Positions 26,298 to 35,745 are shown, numbered from the stretch's first letter. The stretch: 64,000 nt of DNA from DAOUVR01 sp034430535 (GCA_964443325.1 CAYUCL010000007.1:10188-74187), one strand, 5' to 3'. The notes: generated from the letters alone by a model not told the origin. Program-made: numbers and translations.

Positions 26298-27127
26298 GTC
26301 TCTTCTATCACTGATGGCTCAACTACAGCCCTCGCCTTTCGCATCTTGTAGATAAGCAAGGGGATACAGACCGCCATTACTATTAGAGCAACGAAATGGG
26401 GGGTATGAAGTACGCCACTCACATTTACCTCCGATGTCACCACTGCGCGGGTGAACTCGATGAAGAAACGTCCGAAGGAATACAGGGATAAGTAGAGGAG
26501 AAACAACGAGCCATCCGGCTTGAGCCGTCCCCTCAGCCGCCATAGAACAGCGAAAACCATCAGGTCCCATATAATCTCGTATACTGGTGATGGATGCGTC
26601 GGCTCCCCCCAAAAAAGGGTGGTGGAAGCAGCATTAGGATGGGTATATACGAAAGCCCAGGGAAGAGACGTGGGTGCGCCCCAGGCATCGCCATTTATAG
26701 TGCAACCAATTCTCCCGACAGCCTGGGCCAGGACCACTGCCGGAGCTACAGCATCAGCGAAGTGCCCAAAATGGAGATTGCTTATTCTGGCGTATATCGC
26801 CACCGCCAGCGCTCCGCCAAGAATCGCCCCGAAAATGGATAACCCATACCAGAACTGAAGTATCTGCATTGGATTGTAAAGATAAGTACTCGCAAGGTAG
26901 TCTATAACGTGGAAAAGCCTGGCCCCTATAATCCCCCCAATAATCGCCCACGGCGCAACACCGTAGATAACCTCTCTCTTAACGCCAGTCCCTCTCACAA
27001 ACCATATAGAGAGCCCAATGGCGACAATGACAGCCAGGACAACTATGACCCCATGCCAGCCTACTTCGAAAGAACCTACGGTGAAGAAGATTGGATCGAT
27101 GCCAATATATATAGCCAGAATAGACAT
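26294..27127 (-). CDS. lgt: Prolipoprotein diacylglyceryl transferase
   Basis: The membrane enzyme that attaches diacylglycerol to the lipobox cysteine of prolipoproteins, 277 residues with about seven membrane helices. The family signature is GRIGCTINGDAWGAPTS, containing the essential Arg. GAILGGALAVAIYARI and YSFGRFFIEFTR are further conserved segments. A lipoprotein client, the TRAP binding protein, is present at 61.6 kb. The ATG at 27127 faces the divergent xer gene across a gap of about 110 bases. Confidence 0.93.
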   Translation of the reverse strand: MSILAIYIGIDPIFFTVGSFEVGWHGVIVVLAVIVAIGLSIWFVRGTGVKREVIYGVAPWAIIGGIIGARLFHVIDYLASTYLYNPMQILQFWYGLSIFGAILGGALAVAIYARISNLHFGHFADAVAPAVVLAQAVGRIGCTINGDAWGAPTSLPWAFVYTHPNAASTTLFWGEPTHPSPVYEIIWDLMVFAVLWRLRGRLKPDGSLFLLYLSLYSFGRFFIEFTRAVVTSEVNVSGVLHTPHFVALIVMAVCIPLLIYKMRKARAVVEPSVIEET

Positions 27128-27236
27128 TCTCGTGGGATTCTACTGTGGTCTGTGTTTTGGTGTCAAGGAAGCCTTCCCGTAGTGCATTTCTTGCAACATT
27201 ATGTTAAAATGTCATACTGTCACAAAGGAGACGGCA

Positions 27237-28148
27237 ATGAGACAGGAAGTCGACAATTTCTTGAATCACCTTTCTATGGAAAAAGGCTTTTCACTAAACA
27301 CCGTTGATGCCTACAGAAATGACCTTTCCCAGCTTGCCAGTTTTATCGAAGAACAAGCCACAGCGAAGGGCTACAGCCCCAAATGGATCTCTGTGGACCG
27401 CAATATTCTCATAAGCTATATCCTCGACTTGAAGGAGAGGGGCTATGCATCGGCTACGGTGGCCCGCAAAGTTGCTGCTATGAAATCCTTTTTTGATTTC
27501 CTGGTCTCTGAGGGATCCCTCCAGAGAGACCCTACAGAGAATCTCAGTTCGCCAAAGGTGGGGAAATCCTTGCCTAAACCCCTGTCCGTTAATGAAGTTG
27601 AAATGTTACTAAACGAGCCTGCTAAGTCTTCCTCTCTCGAAGCAAAACGGGATAGGGCCATGATGGAGTTGATGTATGCTGGTGGCATGAGAGTATCAGA
27701 GCTTGTCTCTATGAACATAGGGGATATGGACATAGGGGAAGGCTTTGCGCGCTGCTTCGGAAAGGGCTCAAAAGAGAGGAGAATCCCCATCCACGAAAAA
27801 GCAATCAAGGCCGTGGCAGAATATCTAGAACAGGCTCGCCCTCAGCTTCTCCGTAATAAAGATAAGGAGGCTTTGTTCTTAAACCGCCGGGGAGAGCGCC
27901 TTACAAGGCAAGGCCTCTGGCTAATCTTGAAGGCTTATGTTAAAGCGTCGGGCATAAAGGCGGATGTTACTCCACATACTCTTCGTCACAGCTTCGCCAC
28001 CCATATGTTGAGAGGGGGAGCGGACTTGAGAGCGGTTCAAGAACTTCTGGGGCATGCCAATATCACCTCTACTCAGATCTATACTCACCTTACCAGTGAA
28101 CATGTGCACCAGGCTTATGAAAGGGCACACCCCAGAGCTAATGATTAG
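27237..28148 (+). CDS. xerC: Tyrosine recombinase XerC/XerD
   Basis: A 303-residue chromosome-dimer-resolution type recombinase. The N-terminal SAM-like domain is FLNHLSMEKGFSLNTVDAYR. Catalytic residues: Arg in YAGGMRVSELVS, Lys in GKGSKERRIP, HxxR in HTLRHSFATH, His in LLGHANITSTQIY and Tyr in TQIYTHL. ATG 27237 is preferred over the longer start at 27201, because AAAGGAG lies six bases upstream and homologues begin here. All five catalytic positions are intact. XerC and XerD cannot be separated by eye. Confidence 0.9.
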   Translation: MRQEVDNFLNHLSMEKGFSLNTVDAYRNDLSQLASFIEEQATAKGYSPKWISVDRNILISYILDLKERGYASATVARKVAAMKSFFDFLVSEGSLQRDPTENLSSPKVGKSLPKPLSVNEVEMLLNEPAKSSSLEAKRDRAMMELMYAGGMRVSELVSMNIGDMDIGEGFARCFGKGSKERRIPIHEKAIKAVAEYLEQARPQLLRNKDKEALFLNRRGERLTRQGLWLILKAYVKASGIKADVTPHTLRHSFATHMLRGGADLRAVQELLGHANITSTQIYTHLTSEHVHQAYERAHPRAND

Positions 28149-28273
28149 CCCTATTTAATAGAGTAATATGTCTCGACAAGCAGGAGCTTGTAGAAACAGT
28201 GAGGTTGACAGGTAGTTATTACTGAAGTGCAAGAGCAACAAAAGAAGTTTCCCTTAGACTGCGAACTGAGTGT

Positions 28274-28345
28274 TGGCTGGGTTTTTAGCGATATGAATAA
28301 AAAGGTAACCTGTCCCGTGCGGGTTGGGCAGGGTTACTAGGCTGG
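28274..28345 (+). terminator. Hairpin in the xerC-tail-anchored gene gap
   Basis: AGGTAACCTGTCCC and GGGCAGGGTTACT at about 28305-28340 pair as an imperfect stem between xerC and the gene at 28354. No U-run follows, so a leader structure is as likely as a terminator. Confidence 0.3.
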
Positions 28346-28353
28346 AGTAAAAA

Positions 28354-28638
28354 ATGCCTCCTAAGAAATCTCACCGTGTCGCCTCGAGGCAGGCGGCGGC
28401 AAGTAAACAGCGGAAGAAAAAGAAGAGGGCGCAGACGCCTCAACAACGAGCCATAACCGCACCCATTACGCCCCCGCCGACAGATATTGCTCCTCCTGAG
28501 CCGCTTACACCACGGGTAACTAAGACTATTCAAGAAGCTGCCCCTAGTTTCCAATATGTTATCACTGATTTGCGAAAAATCGGTATCATCGCCGGCTCCG
28601 CCATCATTATCCTGATTATACTCGGCTTCATACTGTAA
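28354..28638 (+). CDS. Small tail-anchored membrane protein, hypothetical
   Basis: A 94-residue protein. The first 45 residues are very basic and proline-rich (KKSHRVASRQAAASKQRKKK, then ITPPPTDIAPPEPL). The C-terminus is one hydrophobic helix (IGIIAGSAIIILIILGFIL) with no residues after it, so it would be tail-anchored with a positively charged cytoplasmic domain. GGAG precedes ATG 28354. uvrC starts 11 bases after its stop. No family recognised; nucleic-acid or membrane-surface binding would be a guess from charge. Confidence 0.65.
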   Translation: MPPKKSHRVASRQAAASKQRKKKKRAQTPQQRAITAPITPPPTDIAPPEPLTPRVTKTIQEAAPSFQYVITDLRKIGIIAGSAIIILIILGFIL

Positions 28639-28649
28639 TAGGGGATGCC

Positions 28650-30482
28650 ATGGAGGCGAGGCGCTTCGAAGAGCAAGTGAAAGCATTGCCCCAAAAGCCC
28701 GGCGTTTATCTTTTCAGAGATGCCTCAGGAAATGTGCTCTACGTTGGCAAGGCTACCAATCTCCGCAATCGGGTGAGAAGCTATTTTGGCACACCCTTCA
28801 CCCTCACCCAGAAGCTCCAGAGGATGAGGGCCCGGGTGAGCGACTTCGAATTCTTCATCACAGACTCAGAGCAAGAAGCGCTCATCCTCGAGTGCAATCT
28901 CATTAAGAAGCACCGCCCCCGCTATAATGTGCGCCTCAAGGACGATAAAACCTATCCCTATCTCAAAATCACTATAGATGACGACTGGCCCAGGGTGTAC
29001 ATCACCAGACGCGTGGAGAAGGATGGCAACCGCTACTTCGGTCCATTCGCCAGTGCAGGTTCGATTAGAAAGACCCTCGACCTACTGAATAAGCTATTCC
29101 CTTTCCGCTCCTGTAAAAAGGAGATCACTGGAACCGACCGCAGACCCTGCCTTGAGTATGACATTCATCGCTGCTCTGGACCATGCATCGGTGCTATTTC
29201 GCAGCAAGACTATCGAGACATCATTAGGCAAGTGATAATGTTCCTTGAGGGCAAGCAGGAAGCGGTATTAAAGGAGCTGGAGCGCAAGATGCAACAGGCT
29301 TCGGAGCAGCTTGAGTTTGAGCAGGCTGCCGTGATCCGTGACCAGATCTTCGCTGTAGAAACGGTCACGGAACGCCAGAAGATATCATCAACGGCAAGGG
29401 GAGATCAAGATGTCATCGCCCTGGCACAAAATAGAGACCACGCCTATGTAGAGGTCTTCTTCATTCGCAACGGCAAGCTCATCGAGCGAGACCATTTCAT
29501 TCTGCAGGGGACTCAGGATGAGGAGCCCAGCCAGATTATGCGTAGCTTCTTGAATCAATTCTATGACTCCGCAACCTATATCCCACCATCGATTTTGCTC
29601 CAATACCACCCAGAAGACCACACCATTATTAAGAGTCGATTGGAGAGCAAAAGAGGGGGCAGGGTCGCTCTTAAGGTTCCTCAGCGTGGTGAGAAAAAAA
29701 GGCTGACGGATATGGTTGCGGAAAACGCTCGTCAGGGTCTGGAGCAGCTTATGGTCAGGTGGTTCGCCGATACAGAGACCATCACCGCTGCCCTTGAGGA
29801 GCTAAGGCGAGAGCTCCATCTGCCCCAGACACCAAAGCGAGTAGAATGCTACGACATATCGGACATTAGAGGCACATCAGCGGTGGGCAGCATGATCGTA
29901 TTTCAAGATGGGCAACCTACGCCCTCCCATTACCGCCGTTTTCGCATCAAGACAGTAGAGGGCACCGACGATTATGCAATGATTCAAGAGGTCTTGAGAC
30001 GACGCTTCAAGAGGATGAGAATTGAGGAAGAGCGCAAGGGCAAAAACGCCTGGACCACAGTTCCCGACCTGGTTCTCATTGATGGCGGCAGGGGACATCT
30101 TACCTCAGCACTTACTGCGCTGAAGGATATAGGGGTGGAGTTTGTCTCAGTCGCTGCGCTGGCTAAAGAGCGCGAGGAGCTTTTCCGCCCAAACGTCGCA
30201 GGGCCAATCCTGCTACCCAGGACATCTGCAGCGCTCTATCTGGTACAGCGGATTCGCGATGAGGCGCATCGCTTTGCACTGGGCTATCACCAGAGAGTGC
30301 GCAACCGTAAGGCGATAGCCTCAGCCCTGGACAATGTAACCGGCATCGGCCCCAAGCGAAAGCGAGCTCTCCTCAAAAGGTTCGGCTCTGTGAGAGCGAT
30401 AAAGGATGCACCTATCGATGATGTCGCAGCGGTTGTCGGAATGACTCACTCCCTTGCCGAGAGGGTCAAGGAGTATTTGTGA
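28650..30482 (+). CDS. uvrC: Excinuclease ABC subunit C
   Basis: The dual-incision nuclease of nucleotide excision repair, 610 residues. In order: GIY-YIG domain (KPGVYLFRDASGNVLYVGKA), UVR domain contacting UvrB (LEFEQAAVIRDQIFAVE), RNase H-like endonuclease domain (ECYDISDIRGTSAVGSMI, with VLIDGGRGHL), and C-terminal helix-hairpin-helix (VTGIGPKRKRALLKRFGS). Full length and intact. The ATG follows the membrane gene closely, and the next gene overlaps its stop. Confidence 0.96.
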   Translation: MEARRFEEQVKALPQKPGVYLFRDASGNVLYVGKATNLRNRVRSYFGTPFTLTQKLQRMRARVSDFEFFITDSEQEALILECNLIKKHRPRYNVRLKDDKTYPYLKITIDDDWPRVYITRRVEKDGNRYFGPFASAGSIRKTLDLLNKLFPFRSCKKEITGTDRRPCLEYDIHRCSGPCIGAISQQDYRDIIRQVIMFLEGKQEAVLKELERKMQQASEQLEFEQAAVIRDQIFAVETVTERQKISSTARGDQDVIALAQNRDHAYVEVFFIRNGKLIERDHFILQGTQDEEPSQIMRSFLNQFYDSATYIPPSILLQYHPEDHTIIKSRLESKRGGRVALKVPQRGEKKRLTDMVAENARQGLEQLMVRWFADTETITAALEELRRELHLPQTPKRVECYDISDIRGTSAVGSMIVFQDGQPTPSHYRRFRIKTVEGTDDYAMIQEVLRRRFKRMRIEEERKGKNAWTTVPDLVLIDGGRGHLTSALTALKDIGVEFVSVAALAKEREELFRPNVAGPILLPRTSAALYLVQRIRDEAHRFALGYHQRVRNRKAIASALDNVTGIGPKRKRALLKRFGSVRAIKDAPIDDVAAVVGMTHSLAERVKEYL

Positions 30483-31426
30483 AGGGACAGCAAGAGGCCG
30501 TATTCAGGCACACCTCCTGCAACCTGTGCGGAACGCGTGACTTTGTAAGACTTGGCAAGCTGAAAGCATCGAACAAAATCGAAAACATCGTCCCCATCCC
30601 AGAAGACATCTCTGTAGTTAGGTGCAAACGGTGCGGCTTCTATTACACCGATCCCATGCCCTTCTGGAGAGATAATGACCTCCAGAATATTTATGACGCC
30701 ACATATTTCCCCGAAATGACAAGGTGGTGGAAGCGGGTTAAGACAAAGGTTAACCCTCAACGTCGCCTCGATACTATCGAAAAGCACGCTACCTCTGACA
30801 TATCGCAGTTTCTAGAGGTAGGATGCGGCCTTGGATACGGCCTTGAGGATGCCATGCGGCGAGGCTGGGCAGTTTGTGGACAAGATGTTTCTCCATTCTT
30901 CGCTGAGCAGGTGGAAAGTAGGCTCGACATCAAGGTCTTCGTCGGCCAGCTAGTGGCTGCGCATTACCCTGATGCCTATTTCGACGCCGTCTACGTGGAT
31001 AGCGTGCTGGAGCACCTGCCACAGCCAATGGAGATGTTTAGAGAGATCCGCAGGATCCTCAAGCCAGACGGGGTCGTCTATATAACGGTGACCAACGAGG
31101 ATGCGCTGATTAATAAGTTGAGGAGCTTGCTTTTCAAACTCGCCCAGCCCGGGCGATGCCCGATATTGAGCCCTCTAGTTTATCCCGTTCATTTAGTCGG
31201 CTTTACGCCGGATACCTTCACACTGGCCTGCGAAAGCGCAGGATTCGAAGTGAGAAGTATCGTAGCATGCGCTGGAGCCAGCGAATGGCGTAAATTTGGG
31301 ATACGGCACCTAGGTTATTTTCTGTTGAACATCATCTACTTGCCAATATATTTAATCGGTGAGAAGTTAGGAAAAGGCATCGCAATTGAGGCGGTAATCA
31401 TTCCCTTTGAACAGGATCGAAAATGA
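30479..31426 (+). CDS. Class I SAM-dependent methyltransferase with N-terminal zinc ribbon
   Basis: A 315-residue methyltransferase. The first 50 residues carry two CxxC knuckles (CNLCGTRDF and CKRCGFYYTDP), as in sugar- and lipid-modifying methyltransferases. The SAM motif is FLEVGCGLGYGLEDAMRRG, followed by FDAVYVDSVLEHLPQPMEMF. A C-terminal hydrophobic stretch (LGYFLLNIIYLPIYLIG) suggests membrane contact. GTG 30479 overlaps the uvrC stop by four bases, and the glycosyltransferase gene overlaps its own stop by four. A role in surface-glycan or lipid modification together with that enzyme is inference. Confidence 0.8.
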   Translation: MKGQQEAVFRHTSCNLCGTRDFVRLGKLKASNKIENIVPIPEDISVVRCKRCGFYYTDPMPFWRDNDLQNIYDATYFPEMTRWWKRVKTKVNPQRRLDTIEKHATSDISQFLEVGCGLGYGLEDAMRRGWAVCGQDVSPFFAEQVESRLDIKVFVGQLVAAHYPDAYFDAVYVDSVLEHLPQPMEMFREIRRILKPDGVVYITVTNEDALINKLRSLLFKLAQPGRCPILSPLVYPVHLVGFTPDTFTLACESAGFEVRSIVACAGASEWRKFGIRHLGYFLLNIIYLPIYLIGEKLGKGIAIEAVIIPFEQDRK

Positions 31427-32487
31427 GAGTGGCTAAGATTATCATCGGGGACATAAACAGCTTAACCGGGGGCTATCTGTACGAAAAGAAACTAATCGAA
31501 TACTTAAGGGGAAAAGGTGTCCAGGCGGATGTGGTTAGCATCCCGAATATTCCCTATATGCTCCAATTTTTTTCAAACTTCTGGCTCCCCTTCCACTTTT
31601 TGGGAAAGAAATATGACGTCATTATTGAGGATGAGCTGGCCCACCCGGCGGTCTGGCTCTTCAACTTCTGGGCAAGCTATGTCAAAAAGACAAAGGTCGT
31701 TGCCATTGTCCATATGTTCCGCTGGATTGCCCTCAGGGATAGCTGGCAGATGCCTCTCGTTAAATTTATAGAAAAAACAATGCTTATGTCAACCAGTCTC
31801 ATTATTGCCAATAGCAGGCATACTAAAACAGCGGCGGAAAATATGGGGCTGCCCGCTGAGACTATAGAGATGATTTACCCTGGTTTCGACATGACTTTAA
31901 TAAGAGAAATAGGGCCTCGCTCCAGGGATGAGATAAAACTCCTTTTTGTGGGCAATTGGGTTCCTTGCAAGGGGTTGGATACGCTGGTGGAAGCTATGCA
32001 TCGCATCAACAACCCCAAAATAATCCTCGATACTGTGGGCGATGATAGCTTTTACCCCAAGTACGCGAGAAGAATCAGGAAAAAGGTTGCCGTTCTGAAT
32101 CTGGAAGGCAGCGTTAGATTTCACGGGAGAATCGATCGCGAGTCAATTGGAAAATTCTATTCCGAAGCAGACATATTTGTGTTGCCTTCTTATTATGAGC
32201 CATTCGGCATCGTATTTGCTGAAGCCATGTCCTTTGGCCTGCCGATTATAGCCACCAATGCGGGTGGAATACCTGAACTGGTTGAGCATGAGGAGAACGG
32301 ACTGCTTGTTCCACCCAACGATGCTGATGCCCTTGCTGATGCCATAGACAAGCTAGCTTCCAGTGCCGGATTGCGGGAGGAAATGGGAGGGAAAAGCTAC
32401 GAGAAATCGAAAAGATTGAATAGCTGGGACGATTGCTTCCAGGTCGTCTACTGCCACCTCAAGCGATTGGCTGACGTCGATGGCTAA
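31423..32487 (+). CDS. Family 4 glycosyltransferase (GT-B fold)
   Basis: A 354-residue glycosyltransferase. The donor-binding half shows LLFVGNWVPCKGLDTLVEAM and the EX7E motif region EPFGIVFAEAMSFGLPIIATNAGGIPELVE. The N-terminal half has KIIIGDINSLTGGYLYEK, a typical acceptor-side opening. ATG 31423 overlaps the methyltransferase stop. Expected retaining transfer of a nucleotide-activated hexose to a lipid- or glycan-linked acceptor on the cytoplasmic side; the substrates are unknown. Confidence 0.85.
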   Translation: MRVAKIIIGDINSLTGGYLYEKKLIEYLRGKGVQADVVSIPNIPYMLQFFSNFWLPFHFLGKKYDVIIEDELAHPAVWLFNFWASYVKKTKVVAIVHMFRWIALRDSWQMPLVKFIEKTMLMSTSLIIANSRHTKTAAENMGLPAETIEMIYPGFDMTLIREIGPRSRDEIKLLFVGNWVPCKGLDTLVEAMHRINNPKIILDTVGDDSFYPKYARRIRKKVAVLNLEGSVRFHGRIDRESIGKFYSEADIFVLPSYYEPFGIVFAEAMSFGLPIIATNAGGIPELVEHEENGLLVPPNDADALADAIDKLASSAGLREEMGGKSYEKSKRLNSWDDCFQVVYCHLKRLADVDG

Positions 32488-32514
32488 CCTGTAGGGACAT
32501 TCTATCGAACGCAC

Positions 32515-32889
32515 CTATTCCCTCCAATAGGAGGAGAAGGCGGTGGGCGATTCCCAAACCGTCACCTTCAAACCACCAACCTCTCCCCCAAGGGCGAGGT
32601 CCATTCGTTCATAGATATATTTGGATACGTTCTCCACTGTTGGGTTGAGATTCTTGAATTCCTCTAACTCATTGAGATTCTGGTAGTGAAGATGGCTCAA
32701 TATTTCCTTCAGGCTGTCTCTGAGCCTGGAGATATCATAAAGCACTCCCGTCTCATCCAATGTATCGCCCTGAAGAACGACCTGCACTTTGTATGCATGA
32801 CCATGCAAGCGGGTTGCCAGTCCGAAGTCCCCCTCAAGCGAAAGGATAGCCTCAAACTCCTCTACAATACCTATCTCAAACATAATCAA
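32515..32889 (-). CDS. QueD-like 6-pyruvoyl-tetrahydropterin synthase family protein, diverged
   Basis: A 124-residue T-fold protein of the PTPS/QueD family. Conserved are RLHGHAYKVQV (two zinc His), LSHLHYQNLNELEEF (catalytic His region) and the C-terminal WESP segment with the pterin-binding Glu. Two normally invariant positions differ. The first zinc His (FxAAH) reads FEAILSL, and the catalytic Cys, four residues before HGH, is Ala. The canonical QueD reaction in queuosine synthesis is therefore doubtful. Its start overlaps the dehydrogenase upstream by 14 bases, so the two form a pair. No other queuosine gene is nearby, hence no symbol is given. Confidence 0.75.
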   Translation of the reverse strand: MIMFEIGIVEEFEAILSLEGDFGLATRLHGHAYKVQVVLQGDTLDETGVLYDISRLRDSLKEILSHLHYQNLNELEEFKNLNPTVENVSKYIYERMDLALGGEVGGLKVTVWESPTAFSSYWRE

Positions 32890-33889
32890 GCACCACCTGC
32901 AATACCTCCTCCGGGCTCTTATCTATCTTTTCGTAGGCGATTTGAGCTTCTTCAAAGGGAAATACATCGGATATCAATTCATCTAAATTGAGTTGGGGCA
33001 AGAGTTTGAGCACCACATCCATCCTGCGCTTAATACTCCATCGAGGGGTCAGTGCTGAGTTTAGATGGGAGACTTGAGAGCTCTTAATCTCTATCCTTTC
33101 CCTGTGGAATTCCTCACCTAAATGGAGCGTTACCGGCTTGGTCCCATACCAAGATAGCACTACCACCAAGCCTTGAAAGGCTGCCGATTTGATAGCACTA
33201 TCCAGAGCATCTGGTGAGCCCGAAGCCTCGATTACCACATCTGCCCCTGTGCCATCGGTCAGTTCTCTAATTGCCTGAGCTGGGCTATTATCGGGATCGA
33301 AGGTGAAATCGGCACCCAGCTTTCGAGATACAACTCTCCTTTTTTCTATCCTATCGACGGTGAACACTTTGTCAGCGCCGCACTTCCTGACTAACTGCAT
33401 AACAAGCAGTCCAATTACACCCTGGCCAAAGATAGCCACCGACTCGCCAAGCTTTACTTCAGAATCGAGAAGGCAATTAAGCGCCGCCTCCAGATTTGCC
33501 ACAAACACACCAAGCATTGGGGAAATATCCTGCGGTAGTTTCACCGCCATATTCTCAGGCACTACATATCTCGTTTGATGGGGATGATGAACAAAGACGA
33601 CATCCCCACGACATAGCCTGGAGGCTTCCGCACCCAGTTCGACAACCCTTCCTACGCTGGAATAGCCATACTTGATAGGGAAACGGAAGCTCCCCTTCAT
33701 TGTTATCAAGGAGGGATCGAGTTCGAGGTCCTCAGAAACATCGCCTCGATACACCAGCATCTCCGTCCCATGGCTTATCCCGGAGTAAAGGGTCTCCACC
33801 AGGATTTCGTCCCCTTTAGGAGGCTCGACTTCCTCTTCTCTAAACTCTACCTCTCTCGGCTTGGAGAACCACAGGCTTCTGGCATTCAT
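32876..33889 (-). CDS. Medium-chain (MDR) dehydrogenase, zinc-free type
   Basis: A 337-residue MDR-fold oxidoreductase. The catalytic domain opens EVEPPKGDEILVETLYSGIS, where the usual zinc Cys is replaced (SGISHGTEM). The Rossmann motif is ESVAIFGQGVIGLLVMQLVRK. The GTEM-YRG segment resembles bacteriochlorophyllide/sugar-type relatives. It probably uses NAD(P)H to reduce or oxidise an alcohol or enoyl group. It is translationally coupled to the QueD-like gene. The substrate could be a pterin-like or sugar compound; this is inference from the neighbour only. Confidence 0.75.
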   Translation of the reverse strand: MNARSLWFSKPREVEFREEEVEPPKGDEILVETLYSGISHGTEMLVYRGDVSEDLELDPSLITMKGSFRFPIKYGYSSVGRVVELGAEASRLCRGDVVFVHHPHQTRYVVPENMAVKLPQDISPMLGVFVANLEAALNCLLDSEVKLGESVAIFGQGVIGLLVMQLVRKCGADKVFTVDRIEKRRVVSRKLGADFTFDPDNSPAQAIRELTDGTGADVVIEASGSPDALDSAIKSAAFQGLVVVLSWYGTKPVTLHLGEEFHRERIEIKSSQVSHLNSALTPRWSIKRRMDVVLKLLPQLNLDELISDVFPFEEAQIAYEKIDKSPEEVLQVVLDYV

Positions 33890-33944
33890 TCTCTTTGACC
33901 TTTATTCTGAAAATATCTTTATTCCGTCCGCCTTGTGTCGGGTG

Positions 33945-34033
33945 GATTGGAGTCGAATGATCCTACCCTGGTCGCCTCAGGCGACCCCTGTCGGGCATCG
34001 GCTCCAATCGTGCCTAGAGCAGATGCTCTAGGC
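33945..34033 (+). repeat. Tandem palindrome repeat, expanded copy
   Basis: Unit 1 is an outer GATTGGAG/CTCCAATC stem (33945-33952 with 34002-34009), with a second hairpin inserted inside it: GGTCGCC-TCA-GGCGACC at 33970-33986. Unit 2 (34012-34033) is a near-perfect 22-base palindrome, GCCTAGAGCA-GA-TGCTCTAGGC. The pair lies between the MDR and ribD genes. Confidence 0.75.
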
Positions 34034-34044
34034 TGCCCTCTATT

Positions 34045-35172
34045 TTATGATTCGCTGCTGGGCAACCGCCCACGTGTGTTAGCCTCGATGACCAGGTCTT
34101 CCCCTCTTCGAAATGTCCTGACAAAAGATAACTTTAGAACATCACTCACACCGCGTATGCTCAAATCCCCTACCGCTTCAATACCCTTCCCCATAACCTT
34201 GGGAGCGATTACCAGGACCACCTTATCCACAAGCCCCTGGTGAAACAAGGAGGTTATAATCCCCGCTCCCCCCTCCACCAAGATAGAGGAAATCCCTCTC
34301 TTTCCCAGGCTATTAAATAAGTCCTCCAGGTCGACCTCCCCCCTACCATCTTCATTAACCATGAGCACCTCTATCCCCATCTGCTTCAACGAAGCCAATT
34401 TCCCTTCATCAGCCTGCGATGTGGTGGCCATAATAGTAGGAGCGATATCCTGATCTTCAAGCACCTTGGCGTTTAGCGAGATTCTCAATCTGCTATCAGG
34501 GATGATACGAATGGGGCTTCGCCCCTTGACCAAGCGCACTGTTAACTGAGGGTCATCGGCCAGGATGGTCCCCAACCCAACCATAATCCCGTCATGGAGA
34601 CTGCGAAGCCTGTGTGCCAATCTCCTGGTTGATTCAGAGCTTATCCATTGGGAATCTCCGGTCACGGTGGCAATTCTCCCATCCAATGTCTGGGCGAACT
34701 TGAGGGTGACAAACGGGACACCTGTTTGAATATACTTGAAGTAGGTTTCATTGATTCTATCACACTCTTCTCTGAGAACACCTACCTTTGTCTCTATCCC
34801 ATGCCGACTGAGGATTTCGATACCTTCGCCGTTCACCTGTGGGTTTGGGTCCACCGTCCCTATAACAACCTTGCCTATATTATATTTGATAATGGCATTC
34901 ACACAGGGAGGGGTTTTCTTTCGATAATGACAGCAGGGCTCCAGGGTAACATAGAGAGTCGCTCCGCTTACTTTCCCCCTTGCATCCTGGATAGCGTTGA
35001 TCTCAGCATGTTTTTCACCATAGCGGTGGTGATAGCCTTGGCCAACTATCTCACCATCTTTCACGATGAGCGCCCCCACCATGGGATTCGGGCTTGTCTT
35101 TCCCAGACCCCTGCGAGCGAGACGCAGCGCCTTCCTCATGTAGTATTCGTCTTTCAAATCCAATTCGACCAT
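34045..35172 (-). CDS. ribD: Bifunctional riboflavin deaminase-reductase RibD
   Basis: Catalyses the second and third steps of riboflavin synthesis (pyrimidine deaminase, then NADPH reductase), 375 residues. The deaminase zinc site is KHAEINAI with EPCCHYRKKTPPC. The C-terminal RibD_C reductase domain shows VTLKFAQTLDGRIATVTGDS and LVEGGAGIITSLFHQG. Full length. The other rib genes are not in the window, and no FMN riboswitch is visible upstream. The start is ATG 35172. Confidence 0.93.
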   Translation of the reverse strand: MVELDLKDEYYMRKALRLARRGLGKTSPNPMVGALIVKDGEIVGQGYHHRYGEKHAEINAIQDARGKVSGATLYVTLEPCCHYRKKTPPCVNAIIKYNIGKVVIGTVDPNPQVNGEGIEILSRHGIETKVGVLREECDRINETYFKYIQTGVPFVTLKFAQTLDGRIATVTGDSQWISSESTRRLAHRLRSLHDGIMVGLGTILADDPQLTVRLVKGRSPIRIIPDSRLRISLNAKVLEDQDIAPTIMATTSQADEGKLASLKQMGIEVLMVNEDGRGEVDLEDLFNSLGKRGISSILVEGGAGIITSLFHQGLVDKVVLVIAPKVMGKGIEAVGDLSIRGVSDVLKLSFVRTFRRGEDLVIEANTRGRLPSSES

Positions 35173-35656
35173 TACTTACTCTCAGCATTCAGTACTGGAA
35201 ACTTCGAACATGATACCCCTCACTCCTCAAGGCAGTCAAGGAAACGCTTTCGCCCAATATACCGATGATACAGCACCTCCTCACCAGCGAAGTGAAGGGT
35301 TCTACGAAGCAATCTAAGTGGTGAGAATCAGTATTGCTTCGTTTGACTAACAATGGCAGTTAATATTCTACGGAATCATAACAGCACCATGAAGCTGTTT
35401 GGAAATATTAGGGGTAGGTTGGAGCATAGTAGGGTGGGTGAAATGGAATGGAATCCACCTCCCCTATGAATATGGGAAGGGTAACCAAGAGATTGCTTCG
35501 CTTAGCCTTCGGCTTGGCTCGCAATGACAAGTAGTCGGGGCAACTTCGTTCGAGAGATGCCTCACAACACCGGGAGGATGTCATCCGTCTGGCTGGACGA
35601 GGTCAGGAAAGGTGATCCCTATCACAATACGTGAAGGGCAACATACGACTCCTCCG
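35173..35656. other. Gene-free stretch upstream of valS and ribD
   Basis: I see no convincing gene here. It holds a fragment of the tandem-palindrome family (GGTAGGTTGGAGCA near 35413) and a low-complexity ATTGCTTCG-type segment near 35490-35530. A T-box for valS was looked for and not found. Confidence 0.6.
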
Positions 35657-35686
35657 TTGCTAGCTTCGCCTCCAGTAGAGTATAAT
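35657..35686 (+). promoter_or_regulatory. Promoter upstream of valS
   Basis: TTGCTA at 35657-35662, an 18-base spacer and a perfect TATAAT at 35681-35686. The tandem palindrome at 35746-35790 would lie in the 5' leader of the valS message. Confidence 0.55.
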
Positions 35687-35745
35687 CATCAAAGCAACTA
35701 CACATGGGCAGGCGCATGCCATCGGATCCTTAAAATTATGGGTAG

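Noticed and set aside
32876..33889. Zinc-dependent alcohol dehydrogenase
   Set aside because: The catalytic zinc Cys is replaced in SGISHGTEM, so a zinc-free MDR assignment is safer.
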